Shown: positions 1 through 12,371, numbered from the stretch's first letter. The stretch: DNA of 64,000 bases from Chimonanthus salicifolius (GCA_013350335.1 CM023539.1:68111449-68175448), one strand, 5' to 3'. Notes: generated by a model from the sequence alone, not told the origin. Made by a program: numbers and translations.

Positions 1-599
1 AGACCCTTTTGGCGTGAAGCCTAGCGTGAGGCTACCATCTTTCCATCTTCGAGTATTCTTCTTCTTCTTCTATCTCTTTATCTCTCTTCCTCTCTCTTTT
101 CCTTTCTTCTCCTTGAATTGTTGTCCCAAAAACAGCTCCAAAACCTGTTCTAAATCTGTCCTAAAAACAACTCCAAAACCTGTCTCAGATCTGTCCCAAA
201 ACAGCCCCAAGACCAGTCCCAGTTCTGTACAAGACCTATCCTAGACCTATCAGATCTGCTACTGCATTTAAATCTGTATTTTAGACATGTACAACCCTCT
301 TCTTAACCCTTTTACTACTGTTCTACACATTTTCTTGTTGCCGTTACTAATTGATTAATTAATTTCAACCATATTAGATTTTAAGATGCATTATTTTTAT
401 TTACATTTAGGCATTTAAGGTCACCCTATAGTTTGTCCTACATCACTGGTCCACCGAAGCAACATGAATCATCAAACATCTATAAGTGAGTTGCAAGAAA
501 ATATAAACAATGTTGGTGTTTAGCACAATGCTTCATATTTTTGTGAATGCCCATCACTTTCAAGATTAAATATATGTAGTAACTACTGATCACATAATC
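1..599. other. Gene-free stretch with short tandem units
   Basis: No gene is recognised. A pyrimidine-rich run at about 45-115 is followed at about 126-232 by three imperfect tandem units of roughly 36 bp built on AACAGCTCCAAAACCTGT. The open frame of 76 codons here is low-complexity and has no family resemblance, so I do not call it a gene. The missing last exon of the EMB8-like gene is not visible here. Confidence 0.5.
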
Positions 600-790
600 T
601 TTTTTTTAATCAGTGATGATAATTTTATTGAGCAGAAAGAGAAAGGTATAAATAATGATATAACAAAAGCCCATCAGGCCAGAACTGAAACAGGAAATGA
701 ATACATCCGGGTAGGAAGAGCAGGATCACTAAGGACACCTAGACCAGGAAAAGTATCATCTGCATTATAGTGTCACTGAGCATTTAGGAA
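600..790 (-). mobile_element. Probable LINE 3' end, degenerate
   Basis: A T-run at 600-610 followed by sequence resembling the minus-strand 3' tails of the other LINEs here (a short AT-rich trailer such as TAATGATAATTTTATTGAGC next to the poly(A)). No target-site duplication was found, so the limits are approximate. Confidence 0.3.
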
Positions 791-799
791 AAGGTGCGA

Positions 800-1010
800 C
801 TTCAAGAGGCCATGGGAAATCTCTCGACTCCCAATGATTGTATGGAATTGGAATATCGGGAGTTTGGGGGGCCTCAATAGAAGATGAGTGGTTAAGGAAT
901 TAATAAAAAAAGAAGGAATGCTACCTTTCAAAAAAAAAAAAGGAATGTTGATATTGTTTTGCCAATAACAATCTTGGAACCATATAAACTATAAGTCTAA
1001 AAGAATATGA
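800..1010 (+). mobile_element. LINE endonuclease fragment
   Basis: Translation around 835-930 gives WNWNIGSLGGLNRR followed by VVKELIKKEG. This matches the opening of plant L1-type APE endonucleases (usual form WNCRGLG..., then ...LIKKEKPDIV). It is broken by an A-run at 927-941 and by stops. It is a small remnant, not a gene. Confidence 0.45.
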
Positions 1011-1528
1011 CACTAATAAAATATAGCAAAAAAATGTCCAGATGGCGTTGGAACAATGTTCAAATCCATCCAATCCATAAATAAATGATTCTAATTATGT
1101 AAATGAATGGATCAAGCCAAATCTTCTTCTTGATCAAAGTATAATCTGGGCTATCCATGGTTGGATATATCTCTATTCATGATCAGATATGTAGGGATTG
1201 TGCAAAAAATCATCATCCAACCATGAAGAAATAAAATCCAGATTCCGATACATCCTTCTTTGCTGGTGTCCCATGATGTCCTCATCAAATTCCTAGGATA
1301 TATCATGAAAAATTTCTAGAAATCTGACATAATCAATGGTTAGAAAACTGCACTGTAGCATCTAGTTGAACTGCGTTCAACAAAGTGCATTGGACAGTTC
1401 AATTCAAATTGAACCATCCAAGTCAAAAGCTAGTCAAACTAGTAAAAAAAAAAAAAGTAGGCCAAATACCATACTACTGTACTTCAACCAGGTCTAGCCA
1501 ATTGCTTTGATCATTGCAAGCTTTACTT

Positions 1529-2672
1529 TTTTTGAAACATTTACGAATTAATTCATTAAAAAAAATGAAGAGTGCATACGTGAGATGAAACCAGCTATAG
1601 AAGATTTATACCAGGTTCCAAGATAAAAAAAAAAATGAATAGAAACATAAAAAAAACATGAGGCAAACAAAAGGATCAGACAACGCTATATGTACAAAAT
1701 ACCCCTCCCAACAAAAGATACAATAAGGAGTCCCCTACTCCCCATCTCCCAAGCTTGACAAGATGAAAACAGTTCCATAGTCGGTCTTTGTTTATGTACA
1801 CCCACTTTCGCTGAGAAGTCCCCACATTGTTCGTTGATCAAGGTATATGTATGAAAGTGAAACCTACCGTCCTGCATAGCCTCATGTCCCTAGTAATGTT
1901 TACCAATCGAGAGAGAGAGAGAGGAGGGGGGGGGGGGGGGAAGAGACATGGATTTCTTCTTACTAGCACAAGATATGGCATTAGTCGAGTCACCTTCGAT
2001 AATAAGATTACCGTCCCTAAGCCTAGACCAAACTTGGAGTACTCTCCTAATTGCTCTCAGTTCTATCTCATTTGACTCCATAATCCCTAATGGCTCAGAA
2101 AATGCTAATAGCATCCTACCCCTATCATCATGCAACATCCATCCTATCATCATGCTGAAACAGATTTACCCATTGCTGCCCCATCCATATTGAATTTACA
2201 TAATCCTTGGGGTGGCACTACCCACTCGACCTACGTTTCATGCAACCTTCCCAAGACAAATAGAAATCCTCGTTGTGGCAGCTCTCTTTATTCGACACAC
2301 TTTGGAGCCTGTGGTGGGAACATAATAATAGATTGTTCAAAGGCACTGTAATATCCAGTGATGTGGTCGCTAGACGTTGCCTCATCATGTGTGCATCGTG
2401 AGCTCCCTCTCTTCAGGAGTTCCGGAATATATCTATATCTGACATTTTGTGTGCATGGAAAGACTGTTGATCTATCCTAACCTATTTTAGTTTTCTATTG
2501 TTGTTGTGGTAGGAGGTTTCCTTCCAGCTTCTGTTTGTAATTTTTTTCATTTTCGTCTTTGTAATTGCACCTCTTATGCCTTTATCTATTAATATATGAA
2601 CCATTAAAAAAAAAAAAACAAATAGAAATCCTCATGTACTAGTCCCACAAATTCCTTACACACAAACCATTT
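1529..2672 (-). mobile_element. 5'-truncated LINE with RNase H remnant
   Basis: The minus strand encodes a decayed RNase H domain: KFNMDGAAMGK near 2195-2160, then GWMLHDDRGRMLLAFSEPLG and LIIEGDSTNAISCA at about 2145-1965. Its 3' trailer ends in an A-run (a T-run on the plus strand near 1525-1532). A perfect 12-bp direct repeat CAAGCTTTACTT at 1517-1528 and 2673-2684 is the likely target-site duplication. A second LINE sits inside it at 2272-2617. It lies in the last visible intron of the EMB8-like gene, in the same orientation as that gene. Stops make it non-functional. Confidence 0.7.
2272..2617 (+). mobile_element. Nested 5'-truncated LINE tail
   Basis: A 346-bp insertion ends in a poly(A) run (about 2605-2618). 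It is flanked by a perfect 16-bp duplication ACAAATAGAAATCCTC at 2256-2271 and 2618-2633. The body ends in a LINE-like trailer (TTTATCTATTAATATATGAA before the A-run). It is inserted in the opposite orientation into the older LINE at 1529-2672, so it is the younger event. Confidence 0.85.
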
Positions 2673-2771
2673 CAAGCTTTACTTATTATTGTGACAGATT
2701 GCAGAGATTAATATATCTCTCTAAAAAGAAGAAGAATAAGATTCTGGAGATTCATGGTGCAGAAATATTAC

Positions 2772-5700
2772 CTGGATGCATAGCAAAGGTCTGCACACAT
2801 CTTTTATGGAAAGAGAACTGCTTGAGTTGAAGTAATAGTCATCCACAGATTTGAATCCAAAGGAAACTGCAAGAAGTTACTAAAGATGCTCTTAGCAAAT
2901 GAAAAGTAATTGCTGGTCATAGAAGAAATAATACTACCACTAAGAGATATTTCATACCTCGTGTTAATCCTTCATCAAATTGACGGACTGACTTGGCATT
3001 GGCTGCCAATGGGATATTAAACTCACCACCAATACCTTCAAAGAGTAGAGCATGCCTGAAGAAAACCAGAGGCCAAACATAAGACAATCCTGAGGAATTA
3101 CCTAAAATTGATTACTAAAAAATATGAGAAACAAAATAAAACAGGATCCAAAAGCAAATAACTGTGAAATTACTTCTTGAGTATTTTACACAAAGCTCGT
3201 GATAGAGCTTTGTCATAAATGATATTGAAACCCTTCCGAAAATCCTCATCTGCAATTACCAACTCAAAAGGATTGCACAGGGATACTGCTCCAGAAAGAG
3301 GGCAACTACTGGACTCCTGCAATAAGAGAAAACAGACTTAAAATCCATATAGAAGCAATATGACAACATAAAGTGGACAAAAAGGTCTTTCAATAACTTT
3401 GATGATAATATAAAACTAGAACCTGTGGGCCACTTCTGTGCACCAAATAGCATCAGAACATGACAAATTTGGTCTCGTTGGATAGGATAAGGAGCACAAG
3501 TAGAAGAATGGCCCATTTATGGATATGGCAAAATGTAGCAAAGGAAATTAGATATCATCATCAAAGCCTTTCTCCAATGAAAGGAAATTGGAGATAAATG
3601 GGTAGTGTAATTAGTTCTTATTTTGTTTTAGAGCATGTTAAAAATGTCAAGCTTTTCAAGGCTGGGATTAGATCTAAGTGAGGGCTGGGATTACAAATTT
3701 AAGGAAAGGAACACATAACTTGAATAGATGTGTCCAAAAAGAAAACACAAATGTGTGTGTATATGTAAGAGAGAGAGAGTTTTGTGTGTCTGTAATTTAT
3801 AAACCCAATTGTTTAGACTGTAGGATGTATTATTTCCATTAAATAGGTGTTCAAGGAACCAAGTAATCCCAAACAGAAACAAACAGCATAACTGAATCTG
3901 AATCATACCTGACCCAAATAGCGAACAAGGATATTTGCTCCAAGAGACCAACCAATTGCATATAGATTTGATTCAGGATAGCGAGATCCAACGTGCTTCA
4001 CCACTTGACAAAGATCACCCGTAAATGAAGCTGAATAAAACTGCATATCAGTGAATTAAAAGAGTACAAGGGTTACTTTCAAGTTTCAAGGATGTTAGAC
4101 GAAAAAACAGTAAAGGCAAAGTTAGATAATGATAGGAGAGAAAACAATCAATAGAGAGCATAAAAAATGTAGTGTCAAATTCCATTTTGCTCATGCATTT
4201 CAAATGTGTAAAAAAGTGTAACCATTTTACAGACCATGGGAAGTACAGTAAGAAATGAATCCAAAAATTGAGGGGGGGAAAGGGGGAAAATTATTATGAG
4301 TAAATCAATTTCAGTTTGTGGTACATTCATAAGAAACTTCAGGTTGTGAAAATCATCCCTTTGTTATGAACATCGGTTTCAATCATTGTTTCTGCATTTA
4401 ATAAGGCACTTAAAACATGTAACTTATAGGAATTCTCATTTTGTCTCAAAATGACCAATCAGACACTTCAAATAATAATATCAGAGGTAAGTGGCACTAA
4501 GTTCAATGTAAACAGGTATAGAAATTCTGCAAAGTTACTGTCACAGTAGATGATTGGACACGGATGAAAATTCTTCAGACTCAAAAAGCATGCTTCACAA
4601 AACATAATAATGACAAAAAATAAAAAAGAATAATAATTTGTATTCATCAACAAGATAATTTATGCGTTCTACAACATGATAGTAAGCAATTGATTAGGTA
4701 ATACCTGTGGTGTAGTAACAGGACTATTTGCACAGCCACGGCTATTGAATACCACAACACGCCATCCTTTTCTTCTAGCTCGCCCGAGCATATGCCTAAC
4801 GTAACTGTCACCACTCCCTCCCGTTAGACCTGGCTGCAAACATTGAAGTCACATGCTTCTTCAAGGGCTGTGAACTATCAACAATTCACACTGAGAGTAA
4901 AACTCGTCCTTGAGTAAAGATCCAACTATAAATTCTAATGTTTCAGACATCCAAAGCCTGAGGATAAGATTGAACTACCTAGGTGGCTAGGAGGTGAGGG
5001 AAGGATTGTTTCGAACAAAGAGCAAATTTGTGCAGAGAACTCCTAAAAAGTGCAAAAGTTTTTTTTCCCAAAAAAAAAGTACAAAAGTTAGACTCAGAGC
5101 AAGGAGCACAAACCACAATGAATTCAGAGGCTTGTCAATAAAAGTTCTCCAAGATTCTCCCTCTCTTCTTGATAGAAATGATAGTACAAGATGCCTGCAT
5201 GTGCAGGCCTCTTGATAGGAATGAGTTCAGTGGCCTCTTAAAAATTCTCCATGATTTTCACTTTCTTCTTGATAGAAATGATAGTACAAGATGCCTGCAT
5301 GTGCAAGCCTAACCGACTTAAATTTGAGTCCAAGTTGTATCTTGCTGAGTTGGACAAAAATTGGCTGAAAATAACTAAAATTCAGGTGAAAATGACTGAA
5401 CCCTAACCGACACATTCGGGCAGCACTACATGAATATCAAGAGAGTCTGAGTCATGTTAGCTGAGTTGACTCAGAATTGGCCAATTTTTAAAACTCTGTC
5501 CTACAGGACCATGCTATGTTGAATTCAAACTTGCCAACCAACTTCCGTTCCCACCCCCAAAATTAATCAGCATATTTCTAGTTTTCATCTCATTTGAAGT
5601 GAGATTCATAGTTGGTTCAAATACTCCTATAATTATACCATTAATTGTTTCAAACCCTTAAACTAAAAGCTATCATTATCCATCAGGGCCAATTTGAAGT

Positions 5701-8700
5701 AATATCCGTAGTTGGTACAAATGATCCTAATTCCTTCAGCCCTTTAATCTAAAAGGGTATCATCATCTATCACGGCCAACTGTTAACCCAACCCATATTT
5801 TAGACCCCACCTTCACCTCCTCGCGAGTGGTCCCAAGATAGGCTCCAAACAGGTTGCACAATCTACCTTGTTATGGTGCAACTTCTATACCATTCCTCTT
5901 TTTTGTGATAAGAGACAATGATGAAAATCCATAGATAACAATAAAAGGGTCATTAGTGTTGCATTTTTATAGGTTTAAAACATAGAAAGCCAATTTGTTT
6001 AACCATTTGCTTTTTTATCATACGAGTGGATAAAAAGTTCAACCATATAGAGCACTTTCACTTTAAGCTTGTTAAAAAATCAAAAAGAGAGAGAGAATTG
6101 AGGAGCGGTAACCGCATTATCGAAGGTGACTCGACTAAAAAGGAAAATAGTACATTCTCAAGCGGCCCCACCGCAAACCAAAAGAACAAGGAAACCCGAA
6201 ATAGCAAACAACTCACGCTTACTGCATCAAATACCTCCTCCCTGAAGAATTAAAGGCATTATTTCAATCCTCAACATATCTCAGGTTCTTTTAGAAAGAG
6301 CCCCAACTCTCCAGATTTTTTCTTGTAGTACCATATTAAATTTCATTCTCTGGTTTGCTTAGCTCTGACGGCAATTAAAATTGCCCACTTTGTGGATTGG
6401 CTGAAGAAACCATTGACCACCTCTTGGTCACATGTCCCATGTCTTGGAAGATTTGGTGCTATTTCTTGAATTTAATGGTTTTTTCCTGGGTCTGCCCTGG
6501 TTCTTGGGATGCTTTTTTGGAGGCTTGGTCATTTCCCAGAGCTGACGCAAGAAGGAGGTCTGCTTGGGTTACAATCCCAGCAAAAATCATCTGGACCATT
6601 TGGAAAGTGAGGAATGCTAAGGTCTTTGAGGGGATTCTTATAGATTTTAGGGAGCTTCTGGATAAAACTAAATGGAGTTTGTGTTTTTGGCTTGGCCCTG
6701 GCAAAGATTTCATTGGTTTAAAAGTAGTTGATATGTTGCAGTCTTGGGAGAGTTGTATGATTGCCCCTCCCCGGGAGCAGAAAAGACGGGTTGAGTGGTC
6801 CCTTCCTCCTATTGGCAGTTTAAAATTTAACATGGATGGAACATCAAGAGGTAAACCTAGACCGGCTGAGATAGGGGCGTTCTCCGGGATGACTTGGGAA
6901 TTACTAGGGCTGTCTTTATGGAGTCAATGGGTATCAAGGATTCTAATGAGGTGGAATTTTTTAGCATTAAGAGAGCATTAACTATTGGAACAGATTTTGG
7001 AGGAGCTGATTTAGTTATCGAAAGCGATTCATCTAATGCCATTAAATGGGCTAGGGGTGTGAAGCGCCCTCCATAGAGATTAATTACCTTAGCAAGGGAG
7101 ATTATAATTACCTTTGCAAGGGAGATTAAGGATCTTGTCTCAGGCCGGGAGATATCCTTTGTGCACATTAATAGGACAGCCAATGGGATGGCGGACTTCT
7201 TTGCGAAATATGGTGTTGATGGGCAGATTAGTGGTGTATTTCATATTCCTAGAGATTAATGATGTTGTATTTATGTAGGAGTTTGGGTGTTTTCTTTCTT
7301 TGCTTCTTCTTTTCTTTTTGTTTTTGGCCTATCTCTCTTAGGTCTTTTGCTCTATCCTTGTATTATTCTATTTTTTAATATATTCTTTTCGTTACCGCTC
7401 AAAAAAAAAAATTATTCTCTGGTTGCTACAATATCTCACAACAGCAGCAGAACATCTCCACTCAACAGTATATAAATAAAAACCAGCAACATATCATTTG
7501 AAGGTGGAATTTTGACCCCTAAAAACATCTCATGTGGAGCACAACCAAAACCCTAAACATTAAGATTTTGATGGGATGAATTTTAGATGGTGACAATCGA
7601 AAATGGAATTCTTCTTGACCACTTTAAACTTGATTCATGTAATGAAGAAATTTCCAACTTACAATGAGATTGAAGCAACCAGACTTCTGTTGTTCATGAG
7701 GAATTGTGTGTGAATGCATTATCACATTCAAACAGGACAGTTGAATTGGTTTTTACTTGTGTCGACATTAGGAGGAAAAACCACAAAACTTGGCAACATG
7801 ACATACTTTTATCTAGCCATCAACAGAATAAATCTGAGTTGTGTAGATTGAACAAAAATGTCATTGTGCGTTCCTTACTCTCGTGGTCGCTCCTTGTGAA
7901 AACTGTACTTGAGTTCAGCTTCTAGAATTTTCTTTCATCATCATTGAAGCATCTGTTCTATCAAATTGGGGTTGGCAAGAGATGAGCTACTTAGTCATTT
8001 GATCATCCTAATCGCTGTTGATGTTGCTAAAGTCTTTTATCCCATCTATTTGGTGTTTGCACTCATAACTAGATTTGACAAATTGTTTTTCATGGGCCAC
8101 TACCTATTCAATGCCCATGTGACTTGAACCCACAAAGTTTATATAGTTGCAACAATAAGCAGTTACCAACTATACATGCTTTTATGCTCTCCTTTGGTTA
8201 CTCTAAATCATGGTTCAGAAACTTGGTCAAACTTGAGCCGACAAAATATTGTGAAAGTTAGATGGATTGGATCAGACATTTGTTGAGTTAAATGACACAA
8301 ATTTTGTGACTCTCCACCCATGTAAGCAGTTTCAGGTAAGATAAACCATTTATTTAACAGGTCAGGAATTGAGATATTCCACCCAAACCCTATGTTCATA
8401 GGTCAGGTTTGTGTCTGGTGACATGTTGGATTGGGTTGGGTCGGGTCAGGTGGTTGGGTCGGGTTTGGGTTTTTCAGGTTGATTCACTTCAGTCCAGTAT
8501 AGTTCAGTTTAGTAGCAGGTTCGGATAGGGTCAGTTGGTGGGTTGGGTCTGGTACCTTCTCATAAACCATGAAATCAGGAAGGAAATGTTTGGAAAACAG
8601 ACAAACATGCTTTCCTATAAAATCTTGAGCACACAAGTGAGTGACACGGGAATTCTGTGACAGTTTTGTAGAATTCCAGGGTACTAAGAGCATAAAAAAA

Positions 8701-9307
8701 TTCACACAATTCCTGACAATCCCAATTCCTGATACAATTTTTGGATTCTGCAACAATGCCCAAAAGGTCTAAAGCACACAGCATTACTCTAACAGACATC
8801 AAAAATTTATCTTTCAAAAAAAAATAAACATCAAAATTTTGATCCAAAATACACTGGAAGAAAACGCCATTTCGAATCAACATTTAAATTTCAGGAATTA
8901 GATTAGTAGTAGAAAGTAGAATAAAACCGAACCAGAAGAATCAGAACGGGGGATTCGGGCCGCAATTGCCTTTCGTCGCCGGAGACCCAATCGAGGGAGA
9001 TGGCACCGTCGTCGTTAGTCCGCAGGCACTCTCGGCGAAGAACGACATGTGGAGTGGAGCGGAAGAAAGAGGCGAAGATGGTCTCCACGTGCCGGCTGCA
9101 CGTGACGACGGGGAACGGACTGTACGGGCGCTGGAGTGTTGAGAGGTGAGGGAGCAGCGATTCGCATGCACCTCCGAGGATTTCGAGGGAATTACCTTTG
9201 GGGTGGCTGGCCGCAGTCGTGGAGGGAGGAGACTGGTGTGTCTCGTGGCGGAGAAAGGGAAGAGAGAGGCGCGAGAGAACGGAAGAGGCCGGAGACGCTT
9301 TCGCCAT
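2772..9307 (-). CDS. EMB8-like alpha/beta hydrolase, exons 1-6 (partial)
   Basis: Six minus-strand exons with GT-AG borders and consistent phase: 9307-8933, 4833-4705, 4040-3909, 3316-3174, 3055-2958 and 2866-2772. Together they give 324 codons. The protein matches plant embryogenesis-associated EMB8-like hydrolases (YheT-type alpha/beta fold): RHVETIFASFFR and RRECLRTNDDGAISLDW in exon 1, PGLTGGSGDSYVRHML opening exon 2 (oxyanion region), GWSLGAN in exon 3 with nucleophile Ser at about residue 200, and GEFNIPLAANAKSVRQFDEGLT later. The final exon, which in the family carries the acid (NDPIAP) and His (GGHLGW), is not found down to position 1; intron 6 still has a good donor. I took the ATG at 9307 because the in-frame sequence upstream looks like AT-rich leader. 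Intron 1 (4.1 kb) contains an antisense LINE. Substrate is unknown; lipid esterase activity is only a family-level guess. Confidence 0.88.
5164..5310 (+). repeat. 47-bp direct repeat, period 100
   Basis: A 47-bp segment at 5164-5210 containing TACAAGATGCCTGCATGTGC recurs at 5264-5310 with about one mismatch. It lies in intron 1 of the EMB8-like gene and is a local tandem duplication of about 100 bp. Confidence 0.8.
6360..7413 (+). mobile_element. 5'-truncated LINE (zf-RVT + RNase H)
   Basis: The plus strand encodes the C-terminal part of a plant L1-type polyprotein: a zinc-binding reverse transcriptase motif (CPLCGLAEETIDHLLVTCP, about 6382-6438), a linker with WTIWKVRNAKVFEG, then an RNase H domain (LKFNMDGTSRGKP at about 6820-6860, LVIESDSSNAIKWARG near 7011-7055, FVHINRTANGMADFFAKYG near 7159-7215). 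A frameshift near 6870-6890 and a TAG near 7075 break it. It ends in poly(A) at about 7401-7411. The flanking duplication is ATTCTCTGGTTTGCT at 6345-6359 versus ATTCTCTGGTTGCT at 7414-7427 (one indel). It lies antisense in intron 1 of the EMB8-like gene. A 24-bp unit is tandemly duplicated near 7083-7130. Confidence 0.88.
8395..8535. repeat. GGGTCGGGTCAGG-rich dispersed repeat fragment
   Basis: Contains iterated GGGTTGGGTCGGGTCAGGT blocks similar to those at 32731-33094 and 58060-58400. These are probably remnants of one MITE family. Ends were not resolved here. Confidence 0.35.
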
Positions 9308-9412
9308 TAAAATATTAATAAATACAAATACAAATGAAAAAAAAAAAGGAAGTTGGGAAGGAGAAGAGGAAACGGATACTGTGTCAGGGTCGTGATAAAC
9401 CAACCAATCAGA
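9308..9412 (-). promoter_or_regulatory. Leader/proximal promoter of EMB8-like gene
   Basis: The sequence upstream of the ATG at 9307 has an AT-rich leader and a CCAAT motif at 9404-9408 (reads ATTGG on the coding strand). No clear TATA box is seen. The GC-rich first exon contrasts with the AT-rich flank. Confidence 0.3.
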
Positions 9413-9728
9413 GTTGAGGAAAGAGAACGGTCCTGATAGATCCAATTAATTTGCTAGCCTTTTTGGACCAATAGATAGTGGAATCAGAAGTATTAAAAAA
9501 ATCTCAGAATTTTCAAGAAATTTTTAAATCCTCTTTGTCATATGATTTTTTAAAATAATAAAATTACTCATTTATATTTAAAAATATTTATTTATCCCTT
9601 GCTTTTTAATTTATCATTAAATAAGCAGCACCCTATTTTTATATTATATTTTGGATAATGATTTTCACACCTGTAACTATGATAATTACACACCATAACA
9701 AAAGAAAATTTCATTATTATCCTTTAAC

Positions 9729-11230
9729 TGCGTTTAGATGAGAGGTAAATTTTAGAGGGGTTACCCTGAGTAGGGGTCACACTTGAGTAGGGGTGACCCT
9801 TGAAGTGGGATTATTTTCATCTTGTTTGATAATTACAGTGGTAAAGTAAAAGTTTATCCTAAAGCTAAAAAATTTTGTTTAGTAACAATCAAGGGTAATA
9901 TGATATATTCATATTTTTTGAAATTTTTTATAAAATATAATTTTTAAATAATATTCATGAAGTAAATTTTAATAATATAACTTATAATAATATTATCTAT
10001 TTTTTATAAATTATTTTTCATAATTATAATTTAAAATGAACACTTGCATTCTAACATTAAAAAAATAAATAAAGAATTTTTTTATATTATTATTTTAAAT
10101 CCCAATATAAATAAAAATATCAACATATCTCTTCATAAAAAATTATAATTATAATTTTTTATATTATATGAATTTAATAGAAATATTAATTCTCATAAAA
10201 TTATTAATATATCAGGTTACCCCTACTCAAAGGTAACTCCGAGTAACTCCTGCAAAATTTACCCCTCATCCAAATGCATCACTTTGAAAATATTGACAAA
10301 TTTTAAAATAAACATTCAACAAAATAAATTGCTAATTACCTCAAAAGAGATTACCATGAACTTCAAAATCTTTCGGAGTTTTGAGACCCTTTCAAAATTT
10401 GAATAGAATTACTCCTTAAAAAATAGGACATTTTGACAATTACGTTTCATAATTTTTTATTTTTATTTTTTATATTATATGAATTTAATAAAAATTATTA
10501 ATTCTTATAAAATTGTTATGTCAGATTACCCTTGCTTACAGTTACCCCTACTCAAGGGTAATCCTGGGTAATCCCCGTAAAATTTACGCCTCATCCAAAT
10601 GCATTATGTTGAAAATGTTGACACATTTTAAAATAAACTTCCAAGAGAATAAATTGCTAATTACTCCAAAAGAGATTATGATGAACATCAAACTCTTTCG
10701 GAGTTTCTAGACCTTATCGAAATTTCGACAGAATCACCTCTTAAAAATAGGATATTTTGACAATTACGTTTCATAAAAAATTATTTTTATTATTTATACT
10801 AGATAGATTTAATAAAAAATATTAATTCTCATAAAATTGTTAATATGTCAGTTTACCTCTACTCAAGGATAACCCCCACAAAATTTACCTCTCATCCAAA
10901 TGCATCATGTTGAAAATGTTGACACATTTTTAAAATAAATTTCAAACAAAATGAAATTGCTAATTACTTGAAATATATTATTTTTTAATTATATAATATA
11001 TATTTTTTTGAAAGATTTTAATTTTATAATATTTAATTGATAAAGAAAATGAAGTCAAGGGGTATTGAGGGGTAGGGTATTGTGAATACCCCAACCTCAA
11101 AAGAGGTATTTAAAAATAGAATGAGAGGGGTAAATTTTCAAATTTTTACCCTCACCTCTTATTATCAAACGAGGGTAACAAGGGGTAATGAGGGGTTACC
11201 CTCTCTTACCCCCATCCAAACGCAGCATTT
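9729..11230. mobile_element. TIR element nested in the hAT-type MITE
   Basis: Left end CTGCGTTTAGATGAGAGG (about 9729) and right end, inverted, CTGCGTTTGGATGGGGG (about 11228) are imperfect inverted repeats, followed by GGGTTACCC blocks. The superfamily is uncertain, since no clear TSD is readable. Internally it contains near-tandem copies of a unit whose end resembles the TIR, suggesting serial insertion or unequal exchange. A relative lies at 44559-45080. Confidence 0.6.
10205..10975 (+). repeat. About 2.4 tandem units of ~313 bp
   Basis: Units start near 10205, 10520 and 10845. Each opens with a variant of ATRTCAGRTTACCCCTACTCAA, followed by CATCCAAATGCAT and AAATTGCTAATTAC. The first two continue to TTTGACAATTACGTTTCATA; the third is cut short near 10975. 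Confidence 0.75.
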
Positions 11231-11343
11231 TTTATTTAAGGGGTAACTTGCTTTCAAAGGAGGAGAAGAAAAAGGACAATAATGAAATTTCCTTTTGTTA
11301 TGGTGTGTAATTATCACAGTTGATGGTGTGAAAATTATTACCC

Positions 11344-11965
11344 TATATTTTAATTTGAATTATAATTTCCATTGCTTTTTTTTAGGTTCTCTTATATTCT
11401 CATAAAAAAAATATATATATTTTTATAGTCATATCTCACTTCTTTTTTCTTAAATTCGTCGTTTTTTATTTTATTAATTTTCATGAAATAATTTTATTAT
11501 TTTTTGAGAAATAATTGATTATAAGTTTTTTTTCATTTTTAATCTTTTTGAGATGGATAATTTCATTATTTTATATAATAAAATGTACTAATGAGTTTTG
11601 AGATTCTTATGAAAACTCATGAGTTTTTTTATATTTTATAAAATATATAATACTTTTTAAAACTGTGATAAAGCTTAAGAGAATTTTACGTCTTGATGTG
11701 TCTCCCATAATAAAACTGTAAAGTATGGGTGTTCATATCAATTTTTTTTAGATAGTTGTGGTTTGTAGACCAAATAAAAATATCCTTAGATTAATTTCAG
11801 TTTTGATTAGTTTGAATTTTTAATCAACCTATGTAATGCATGTGGTCTACCCACACGGTCATTTTAAATCTTGATTGATTCTTTCACAACCCACCCTGCG
11901 ACAATTCGTAACACCGACACGTCACAAAATTTAAACTTAATAAAAGAATGCAAAATAAAATATTA
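11344..11965. other. Gene-free AT-rich stretch
   Basis: No open frame, RNA gene or repeat with readable ends is recognised. Poly-T and AT-alternating tracts dominate to about 11660. Confidence 0.5.
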
Positions 11966-12143
11966 CTACCTTTGTTTTAATTTAGTTGTCTTGTATAAAT
12001 TTTGAAATTGTCTCATTTATATTAAGAATTGCATAAAGTGTGTTGAAAATAGATAAAATCACATATAGCGCTAGTCTTATATAGAGAGATTCTTAAAATA
12101 TATAAATATTTTAAATGAGACAACTAAAATATAACGGTAAGAA
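11966..12143 (+). mobile_element. Stowaway-like MITE, degenerate
   Basis: It begins ACTACCTTTGTTTTAATTTAG and ends with an imperfect inverse (GACAACTAAAATATAACGG), next to TA. The interior (ATAAAGTGTGTTGAAAATAG) matches the three other copies at 12372, 12682 and 51970. Confidence 0.7.
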
Positions 12144-12371
12144 TATCAATTTTTTAAAATCCAATCAAGATGTAAAGTTACTGTAATGCCCCTTGTGCAC
12201 TTGAGGTTAGAATTGTGCCAACTTGGGTTTATTGGAGAGCCCACACATTGATTTGCGTTGCAGAATAACTACTATCAATATTGGAGATCCGTAGATCTCC
12301 TCGGAACATGAAATCGTGGGTCAAATCATTGCAAATCCAATTAGACACGTCTTTAGTATTATTTTATATTA

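Larger units (their letters stand above)
9653..11343. mobile_element. hAT-type MITE enlarged by nested insertion
   Basis: Outer terminal inverted repeats of about 70 bp: the left one (9653-9725) begins GGATAATGATTTTCACACC, the right one (11273-11343) reads inverted as GGGTAATAATTTTCACACC. Flanking them is a perfect 8-bp duplication TATATTTT at 9645-9652 and 11344-11351. An 8-bp TSD with TIRs is the hAT signature. No transposase is encoded. Most of its present length is a second element (9729-11230). Confidence 0.8.

Noticed and set aside
1827..2351. Plus-strand frames of 73-82 codons
   Set aside because: They are antisense to the LINE RNase H remnant at 1529-2672.
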